Positions 16,584 through 22,921 of a stretch of DNA of 55,506 nucleotides are shown here, in pieces. The stretch lies in assembly GCA_017525245.1 (NCBI GenBank), contig JAFXTE010000002.1, positions 1-55,506 of the forward strand, read 5' to 3'. Both the position numbers and the translations under genes were made by a program. The notes beneath the pieces were generated by a model that was not told where the DNA came from, made no database searches, and saw only the letters and a list, made by a program, of their open reading frames with translations. Source of the stretch: Bacteroidales bacterium (GTDB lineage: Bacteria > Bacteroidota > Bacteroidia > Bacteroidales > WCHB1-69). The first letter of the stretch is position 1, and every line of letters begins with the position of its first letter.

Positions 16584-17513
16584 ATGAAATATACAGAAAA
16601 CGCTTTGAATATTTTGACAACACGTACCTTTCCCAGAAGAGGTCCTGCGTGGATAAATAGCAACTTGAAAGGTAATGACGATGTCGATACGCTATATGAT
16701 CTTTTGGAAACAACTGAATATGAGTTTCAAAAAAAACGCGATAGGATAGAATCAATAATTAATAATCTTGATGATTTTATCGATGGTGTTGTCGTCATTG
16801 GCGATACTGCTTTCCCAAAGACAAGAGGTGATATAAAGCCCGCAGATAAACCATTTGCCTTGTTTTATAAGGGCGACATTAATCTATTAAGCATCAACAA
16901 GACTAATATTGCAGTCATCGGAGTGTTGAATCCTGACGAAAAAGTGGCTTTAAGCGAGAGAATGGTCACTAGCGAAATCTTGAAATATGGGGCAACAATA
17001 GTTAGTGGATTAGCGCTCGGATGCGATACTATTGCGCATAATACAGCTTTGGAGAACAATGGTAAAACGATCGCCATTTTACCTTGTTCGCTTAATTCCA
17101 TTCTACCCAAAGAAAATACAGCTTTGGCCAATAGGATAGTAGAACAAGGGGGGCTTCTGGTAAGCGAATATTTCGAAGAACCACATAGTAGAAACGAAAT
17201 GATTAGCCGTTTCATCGTAAGGGACAGATTACAAGCATTATTTTCGGATGCCGTACTGCTAGCTGCAAGTTACGCTCCTAATAATCAGGGAAATGATTGT
17301 GGTTCTCGTCATGCTATGGGTAAGGCGAAAGAGTATGGGATAAAAAGAGCTGTCATATACAATGAATTGAAACACAAGGATAATTCCATGTATGATCTAA
17401 ATCGACAAATTCTTCGGGAAGACAGGTCCGTTATTCGTATTGATTCAACGAATATGGCTGAAAGTGTAAAACGATTGCTTGCAAAGGAGTCCACCGGAAG
17501 GTTATCGTTTTAA
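16584..17513 (+). CDS. DprA/Smf-like (SLOG superfamily) protein
   Basis: The 309-residue product has the DprA Rossmann core from about residue 70: ATIVSGLALGCDTIAHNTAL (phosphate-binding loop), KTIAILPCSLN, a QGGLLVSEY strand and a region FIVRDRLQALFSDAVLLAAS that replaces the usual RNR motif with RDR. No winged-helix DNA-binding C-terminus (DML1-like) is visible and the N-terminal SAM-like part is short. Canonical DprA loads RecA on incoming DNA, but stand-alone SLOG proteins can bind or make nucleotide signals. With HAD and PRTase genes just upstream, I favour a role in a conflict or signalling cassette over natural transformation. Confidence 0.75.
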   Translation: MKYTENALNILTTRTFPRRGPAWINSNLKGNDDVDTLYDLLETTEYEFQKKRDRIESIINNLDDFIDGVVVIGDTAFPKTRGDIKPADKPFALFYKGDINLLSINKTNIAVIGVLNPDEKVALSERMVTSEILKYGATIVSGLALGCDTIAHNTALENNGKTIAILPCSLNSILPKENTALANRIVEQGGLLVSEYFEEPHSRNEMISRFIVRDRLQALFSDAVLLAASYAPNNQGNDCGSRHAMGKAKEYGIKRAVIYNELKHKDNSMYDLNRQILREDRSVIRIDSTNMAESVKRLLAKESTGRLSF

Positions 17514-18261
17514 TTGCCTTAACAATCTTAAAGACTTGATGACGGAACTATCTCATATCTCGTACAGGAGTCCCTTGACTACATCGAAAAATAATCAAAA
17601 CAAGCCAAACGGCAGCTACATCTGCTAACGAACGCCATAGCGGGTATGTCATTCCGTTTGGCCTCCCTCCCCTACCGGAAACAACACGCATTTCCGAGAG
17701 CCACAACACCAACGTTAAAGCGATGCTTTGACCGGCCAAACGGAACCTCCTACTCGCAAGAGCAGGAAGAAACGGTGCGCGATCAACCCGCAAGTGCAGA
17801 GCAAATCGGAAAAGGGACGCCACATGTCAGCGCACGCCCTTGCGTGTACGGGATTCCGTTTTGCCATCCTGTCCTGACGAGCCACCACGTGCCTTGACGA
17901 TGACGACCACCCTCGCGGTCCAACGCCACCCTCTTCCGGCAAAACGGAATGGTGCATTGGTTTCCCGCCAGCGCTGTGATTACCGAAACACGTATAATCC
18001 GCTAGCGCAGTGATTGCCGAAAAACAGGCAACCCGCAAAGACACACGAAAACGAACAGCAAATGCACCATTCCGTTTTGCCTCCCTCCCCAACCGGAAAC
18101 TGATCAATGTACAATGAACAATGTGCAATGTACAAAACGGGGGACCGGACTTTATCAAGTTAACCGACACCAATCCCGTTTCCCCCAGCATTCTTAATTG
18201 AAAAAATTACTTGTTTTTAACGGAAGATGGCTTCGGAGCTTCAATACATGTAATCAGGCCT
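17514..18261. repeat. Composite repeat region, first block
   Basis: After a possible short C-terminal gene remnant (about 17531-17592, reading DDGTISYLVQESLDYIEK before a stop), this region carries a type I element (17651-17746, 96 bp) bounded by ATTCCGTTTGGCC and GGCCAAACGGAAC, and a type II element (17853-17950, 98 bp) bounded by ATTCCGTTTTGCC and GGCAAAACGGAAT. A partial left end lies near 18064, and an AATGTACAAT-type short repeat at about 18106-18135. Related copies recur at 19715-20739 and 22780-22838. Open frames here on both strands are low-complexity shadows of the repeat. Confidence 0.75.
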
Positions 18262-18434
18262 CGGCCAAACGGAACCTCAGACTCGCAAGAGCCAAAATCA
18301 GCGAAATCCCGGCCTTAATTCTTAACAATCAACAAAACAAATTGTAAATAAAAGTTACAACTATTTGGTTTTCAGAAGCAACAAAAATCACGTAAAACCC
18401 TTGACAAACAACGGTTTTTGTTGTATCTTTGCAG
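18262..18434 (+). repeat. Shared promoter block, copy 1
   Basis: The block begins in a right half of a type I element (GGCCAAACGGAACC), continues through AAAATCAGCGAAAT and an AT-rich stretch, and ends in a promoter. It is almost identical to 20819-20990 in front of the deaminase fusion gene, although the two genes it drives are unrelated. Confidence 0.75.
18401..18431 (+). promoter_or_regulatory. Promoter of the DUF1016 nuclease gene
   Basis: TTG at 18401-18403 and TATCTTTG at 18424-18431 are separated by 20 bp, the ideal Bacteroidetes -33/-7 spacing. The spacer (ACAAACAACGGTTTTTGTTG) is a rough inverted repeat that could be an operator. Confidence 0.8.
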
Positions 18435-18472
18435 GCGGAAATCAATAACCTTAAAAACGAAAAAGAACAAAC

Positions 18473-19573
18473 ATGAATCAGTACAGCGATGCCGTCAGGC
18501 AAATCAAGACAGCCATTTTGCAGAGCCAGGCCAAGGCCTTGGCGAGTGTGAACCAAGAACAGTTGGCCTTGTATTATGGAATAGGTCGATACATTTCTCA
18601 GAATTCCCGTTCGGGATTTTGGGGAAAAGATGCCATTGAGACCATTAGCCGTCAATTGTCGGCCGAAATGCCAGGATTGAGGGGATTCTCCGCACGCAAC
18701 TTACGGAATATGAGAATATTTTATGAGCAGTGGAAACTTCTGGACTCTAATTTGGCAGTTGCAACTGCCAAATTAGAACCATCAGATAATGAAGGCGATA
18801 CAATTCGGCAATTGCAATTGACGAATTACGAAAACTTCCCTGTCACAGCTTTCTTTGGCATTGGTTTCACCCATCACACCGTTATACTCGCAGGTGTAAA
18901 ATCGTTTCAAGAACGATTATTCTATATCCAGTTGTGCCATGATCTAAGACTCACTGTAGATGGTCTCCAACAAAGAATCGCTGAGGACGCTTACCATAAC
19001 CAAGGCAAAATGCCTAACAATTTCGTCAACACAATCCCAAACCACAAACAAGCCTTCCGTGCCATTCAGATGTTCAAAGATTCCTACTTACTGGATTTTA
19101 TCAATACAGAGCAATTGGGTCAGAGAGAAGAGGACATTGATGAGCGAGTTCTTGAAAACGAGATCGTCCATAACATGAGAAACTTTATCATGACTTTCGG
19201 CAAAGGCTTCGCATACATCGGATGTCAAGTTCATTACGAAAAGTTGGGGCACGACCATTGGGTGGATCTGCTATTCTTCAACAGGATTCTGCGTTCACTG
19301 GTTGTGGTGGAACTGAAAAAAGGGACTTTCAAGCCTGCTTATCTAGGACAACTATCTCATTACCTTCATGTTTTGGATGACGACGAAAAGCTTAAGGGAG
19401 AAAACCCTCCTGTTGGCATTATCCTTTGCAAAGATGCCGACAAAACATTTGTTGAGTATGTTCTTCAGGATTACCAGCGTCCTATGGGTGTCGCCACATA
19501 CCAAGCAGGACAGAAGAAACTGATGGAACTGCTCCCCGATGAAGATGAAATGAAAAAATTAATGTCTATATAA
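18473..19573 (+). CDS. DUF1016/YhcG-type PD-(D/E)XK nuclease
   Basis: The 366-residue protein has the N-terminal DUF1016 domain (LALYYGIGRYISQN, SARNLRNMRIFYEQW) and a C-terminal YhcG nuclease domain with the PD-(D/E)XK core: Asp265 in HWVDLLFFN and Glu280-x-Lys282 in VVVELKKG, followed by GQLSHYLHVLDD. The middle part (about residues 95-125) differs from the compact E. coli YhcG. Members occur beside restriction-modification genes and in defence islands; the enzymatic role is presumed DNA cleavage. It has its own strong promoter and is enclosed by repeat blocks, so it looks like an exchangeable cargo gene. Confidence 0.85.
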   Translation: MNQYSDAVRQIKTAILQSQAKALASVNQEQLALYYGIGRYISQNSRSGFWGKDAIETISRQLSAEMPGLRGFSARNLRNMRIFYEQWKLLDSNLAVATAKLEPSDNEGDTIRQLQLTNYENFPVTAFFGIGFTHHTVILAGVKSFQERLFYIQLCHDLRLTVDGLQQRIAEDAYHNQGKMPNNFVNTIPNHKQAFRAIQMFKDSYLLDFINTEQLGQREEDIDERVLENEIVHNMRNFIMTFGKGFAYIGCQVHYEKLGHDHWVDLLFFNRILRSLVVVELKKGTFKPAYLGQLSHYLHVLDDDEKLKGENPPVGIILCKDADKTFVEYVLQDYQRPMGVATYQAGQKKLMELLPDEDEMKKLMSI

Positions 19574-19576
19574 GGA

Positions 19577-19665
19577 TGAAATCCTCTACCAACCCGACAG
19601 CAGCATCCGGTTGGTGCAACGGGTCAAGCAAGACGGTAGAGCAGATTGGCTTCTTCGTGCGTACC
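19577..19665 (+). pseudogene. N-terminal fragment of a RhuM-like gene
   Basis: Directly after the nuclease gene, the frame reading DEILYQPDSSIRL matches the characteristic opening of RhuM-family ('virulence RhuM') proteins, which normally continue with EVR.edETVWLTQ. Here it continues as VQRVKQDGRADWLLRA, which keeps only the W-L pattern, and then runs into repeat DNA. I interpret it as a decayed or truncated start. RhuM genes are commonly found near restriction and defence genes. Confidence 0.4.
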
Positions 19666-20818
19666 GCACCCGCACAACCCGCAAAGACACATGGAAGCGA
19701 TCAGCAAATGCACCATTCCGTTTGGCCACCCTCCCCTACCGGAAACAACCTGCATTTCCGACACCCACAACACTAACCTTAAAGCGAAGCCTTGTCCGGC
19801 CAAACGGAAACTCGGGCTCGCAAGAGCAGGAAGTAACGGCACTCGACCAACCGCGAGACGCAGTTGGCTCCTAACACGACCTCGCCCCGCCAAACGGAAC
19901 CTCTGACTCGCAAGAGCAGGAAGTAACGGAACACCATAAACCCGCAAGAGCAGAGCATAACGAAAAAGGGACACATCCCGCCAGCGCACGCCCTGGCGGG
20001 TACGGGATTCCGTTTTGCCATCCTGTCCTGACGAGCCACCGCGCGCCTTGACGATGACAATTGCCCTCGCGACCCAACGCCATCCTCTTCCGGCAAAACG
20101 GAATGGTACATGGGTTGCCCGCCAGAGCAGTGAGCATCGCAACCCGCACGACCCGCAAGGGCAACGACAACCGATCAACCATGCAACCCGCAAGTGCCGT
20201 CACAAGCGAACAACTACGCAACCATAAGCGCAAGCGGAAACGAACAGCAAATGCACCATTCCGTTTGGCCACCCCTCCCTTACCGGAAACAACCCGCATT
20301 TCCGAAACCCACCGCACTAATGTTAAAGTACGGCTTTGTCCGGCCAAACGGAAACTCGGGCTCGCAAGAGCAGAGCATAACGAAAAAAGGACACATCCCG
20401 CCAGCGCACGCCCTGGCGGGTACGGGATTCCGTTTTGCCATCCTGTCCTGACGAGCCACCGCGTGCCTTGACGATGACAATTGCCCTCGCGATCCAACGC
20501 CACCCTCTTCCGGCAAAACGGAACGGTGCATGGGTTGCCCGCCAGAGCAGTGAGCATCGCAACCCGCACAACCCGCAAGTGCCGTCACAACCGAACAACT
20601 ACGCACCCGCCAGCGCAAACAGAAACGAACAGCAAATGCGCCATTCCGTTTGGCCATCCCCTCCCCTACCGAAACACCCCGCATTTCCGACACCCACATC
20701 ACTAACGTTAAAGCGACGCCTTGACCGGCCAAACGGAACCTCTGACTCGCAAGGGCAGGAAGTAACGGCACTCGATCAACCGCGAGACGCAGTTGGCTCC
20801 TAACACGACCTCGCCCCG
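19666..20818. repeat. Composite repeat array, second block
   Basis: Contains type I elements at 19715-19810, 20258-20354 and 20643-20739, and type II elements at 20007-20104 and 20427-20524, each with 12-13 bp inverted ends. The two type II copies are exactly 420 bp apart, and about 210 bp around them (19949-20160 versus 20370-20580) are nearly identical. A further duplicated segment (GCGAGACGCAGTTGGCTCCT) lies near 19855 and near 20785. A strong hairpin CCCGCCAG...CTGGCGGG precedes each of these two type II elements (about 19977-20000 and 20397-20420). No gene is supported here. Confidence 0.8.
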
Positions 20819-20990
20819 CCAAACGGAAACTGTGACTCGCAAGGGCCCAAAATCAGCGAAAATCAGGTTTTAAAACTTAACAATCAATAAATCAAATTGT
20901 AAATAAAAATTATAACTCTCTGGCTTTCAAAAGCTACAAAAATCACGTAAAACCCTTGACAAACAACGGTTTTTGTTGTATCTTTGCAGG
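20819..20990 (+). repeat. Shared promoter block, copy 2
   Basis: Nearly the same sequence as 18262-18434, from the half element CCAAACGGAA through AAAATCAGCGAAAA to the promoter. The match ends a few bases after the -7 box, so only the control region is shared. Confidence 0.75.
20956..20986 (+). promoter_or_regulatory. Promoter of the deaminase fusion gene
   Basis: TTG at 20956-20958 and TATCTTTG at 20979-20986 with a 20-bp spacer identical to the promoter at 18401-18431. Confidence 0.8.
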
Positions 20991-21048
20991 AAAAATCTAT
21001 AACCACAAAACGAAAACGAAAGATTAACGATTATAACATCTAACAAAT

Positions 21049-22554
21049 ATGATAGAATTGACCCAGAAACAGATAAGAGAATTCATGGAACTTTCGATAA
21101 ATGTGATGAAAAGTTCTATCCAAGAGAAACGGCCGGACAAAAAGCCAAGTCCGTTCGTTGGGGCAGTGATGGTCAGGCAAGATTTGACCTACGAAACAGC
21201 GTATCGTGGAGAACTACGAGAGGGTGACCACGCGGAATTCACTTTGCTGGAAAGGAAGTGCCGTTCGGAGAAAGTGGAGGGAAATGTTCTCTTTGCCACT
21301 CTTGAACCATGCGCACCCGGTGCTCGCCATTTTCCGAAATTGGGGTGTGCTGAGCGTATCGTGAATGCTAGAATAGCCAAAGTGTATATTGGTATCGAAG
21401 ATCCTGATCCGACAGTATGCAGAAAGGGGATCCTGTGGCTTATCGATAATGGCGTGGAAGTGGAAATGTACCCCCGCGATTTGCAGGCTGAGATAGAGGA
21501 GTGCAACAAGGATTTCCTGAGTGCCGCTATAGAACGTGCGAAGTTAGCGGAGGAGAAAGAACCTATGGAGGTGATTCTTTCTAACACGGAAAAGGTGGTT
21601 GTAAACACTATACTGGATGACTTGTCGGAAGAATTAGTGGCTGGTTTCATGGAAAAGGCGACGTTGGGAGATTTCCATACGGCAGAAGGGCTCAGAATTC
21701 TCTCACAACTTGGTTTGCTGGATATAAAACAAAATGAAAAAGGAGAGTCGGTATATGTTCCAACAGGACTTGGTCTTCTTCTGTTTGGTAAGAGCCCCCA
21801 GTTGGTATATCCTAATGCCTTTATCAGGGCCACTTATAAGTCCGCTGGCAGGAAAGAAGACATCGCAACTGTTGGCGGGCCACTTGTTGAACAGCCCAAG
21901 CAGATATTTAATTGGTATGAAGAAAGGTTGGGCAGGCAGATAGACAGATCGGAGCCCGGAAGAAAATATATCTATGACTATCCTATAGAGGTTATTAACG
22001 AGCTGGTGAAAAATGCCATCCTGCATAGGGACTATGACATAGAGGGTGCTCCAATATATCTGGAGATAACTGAGGATGCTATTATCATCAAGTCGCCTGG
22101 ATATGCAGTACCGCCCATCAAATTTGATCAGATATCGAATTTTAATGCGCCATCGTTGAGTAGGAATCCAAAGATCATGTTTGTGTTTGACGCATTGGAT
22201 TTGGCAGAACAAAGAGGCCTTGGATTTATGACGGTGAGGGAGTTGCCTGAGAAATACAGTTTGCCGCTACCTTTGGTCAGCTATCAAGAGCCTTATTTGG
22301 TGTTTACGCTGCCAAGAAATGCAGAAGCGGTAAAGAAGGTGGACGATGTTCTTGCGGATTTGGATGAGGGTGAAATCAAATTGCTCGACTTCTTCAAGTT
22401 GAATGACGGACAATCCTACAGTAAAAGCGAGGTGGTTGATAAACTCGGTATTTCTTCCAGAACAACGGAACGCGAATTGAAACATTTGGTTGAATTGAAA
22501 CTTCTGATAAGAGATGGCGTTGGTAGGTCTACCACATACCGAATTGCGAAATGA
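21049..22554 (+). CDS. RibD-like deaminase fused to RecG-C-type ATPase domain and winged helix
   Basis: The 501-residue protein joins three parts. Residues 1-150 are a RibD-like zinc deaminase: His61-Ala-Glu63 (HAEF) and Cys88/Cys100 (EPCAPGARHFPKLGC). Residues about 185-420 match the ATPase-like domain (HATPase_c_4) of AlbA/Schlafen-associated regulators: GLGLLLFGKSP, EVINELVKNAILHRDYD, RGLGFMTVRELP. The last ~70 residues form a winged helix (SKSEVVDKLGISSRTTEREL). I infer a regulator or defence protein acting on nucleotides rather than a riboflavin enzyme, since no RibD reductase domain is present. It shares its promoter block with the upstream nuclease gene. Confidence 0.8.
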   Translation: MIELTQKQIREFMELSINVMKSSIQEKRPDKKPSPFVGAVMVRQDLTYETAYRGELREGDHAEFTLLERKCRSEKVEGNVLFATLEPCAPGARHFPKLGCAERIVNARIAKVYIGIEDPDPTVCRKGILWLIDNGVEVEMYPRDLQAEIEECNKDFLSAAIERAKLAEEKEPMEVILSNTEKVVVNTILDDLSEELVAGFMEKATLGDFHTAEGLRILSQLGLLDIKQNEKGESVYVPTGLGLLLFGKSPQLVYPNAFIRATYKSAGRKEDIATVGGPLVEQPKQIFNWYEERLGRQIDRSEPGRKYIYDYPIEVINELVKNAILHRDYDIEGAPIYLEITEDAIIIKSPGYAVPPIKFDQISNFNAPSLSRNPKIMFVFDALDLAEQRGLGFMTVRELPEKYSLPLPLVSYQEPYLVFTLPRNAEAVKKVDDVLADLDEGEIKLLDFFKLNDGQSYSKSEVVDKLGISSRTTERELKHLVELKLLIRDGVGRSTTYRIAK

Positions 22555-22779
22555 TAAATTCGTGGTATGGCGAGAAAAGATAGGGATGAGCACTTGAAGT
22601 CTATTTTTCTCGCCAAGTGGCGGGAAATATGGCGAGAAAGGGCGGTAACGAGTGTTATGGTATATATTATCTCGCCTCGCGGCGAGATAAGTGGCGAGAA
22701 AGATGTCTAGATTCCCCTTGTGGATGCCACAATAACGGTGCCACCGTTACGCGCTGCCGCAATCTCACCCTCGCCATGA
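22555..22779. other. Intergenic cluster of GGCGAGAAA motifs and a perfect hairpin
   Basis: GGCGAGAAA occurs on the plus strand at 22569, 22631 and 22693 and inverted (TTTCTCGCC) at 22606-22614. At 22667-22690 lies a perfect 10-bp stem, TTATCTCGCC with GGCGAGATAA and loop TCGC. It could be a terminator for the deaminase gene, although no T-run follows, or a multi-site operator. Confidence 0.5.
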
Positions 22780-22838
22780 TGCAACGTTAAGGCGATGCCT
22801 TGTCCGACCAAACGGAAACCCCGACTCGCAAGGGCTGC
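22780..22838. repeat. Partial type I repeat element
   Basis: CAACGTTAAGGCGATGCCTT followed by CCAAACGGAAACC and GACTCGCAAGGGC matches the right half of the type I elements of the array at 17.6-20.7 kb. It is followed by ATAACCCATAACC-type short repeats up to about 22875. Confidence 0.65.
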
Positions 22839-22890
22839 TTCAATAACCAATAACCCATAACCAATAACCTTTAACAAACCATTAATTTTG

Positions 22891-22898
22891 TATTTTTG
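22891..22898 (+). promoter_or_regulatory. -7 promoter element of the mscS-family gene
   Basis: TATTTTTG, 23 bp before the ATG at 22922. Confidence 0.6.
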
Positions 22899-22921
22899 CC
22901 GCCTCAAAAATCGACAAAAAA

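Noticed and set aside
7350-17513. A type III-E CRISPR locus
   Set aside because: Although TPR-CHAT, anti-sigma-like and sigma-factor genes occur together, there is no gRAMP effector, Cas1 or repeat-spacer array in the window.
17651-20739. Integron attC sites
   Set aside because: The palindromic ends lack the conserved RYYYAAC/GTTRRRY core sites, and no integron integrase gene is seen.
19624-20822. Several 110-235 codon open frames on both strands in the repeat array
   Set aside because: They translate the same repeat units in different frames (recurring LRVRGSVWPDKA-like peptides), with no start signals or domains.
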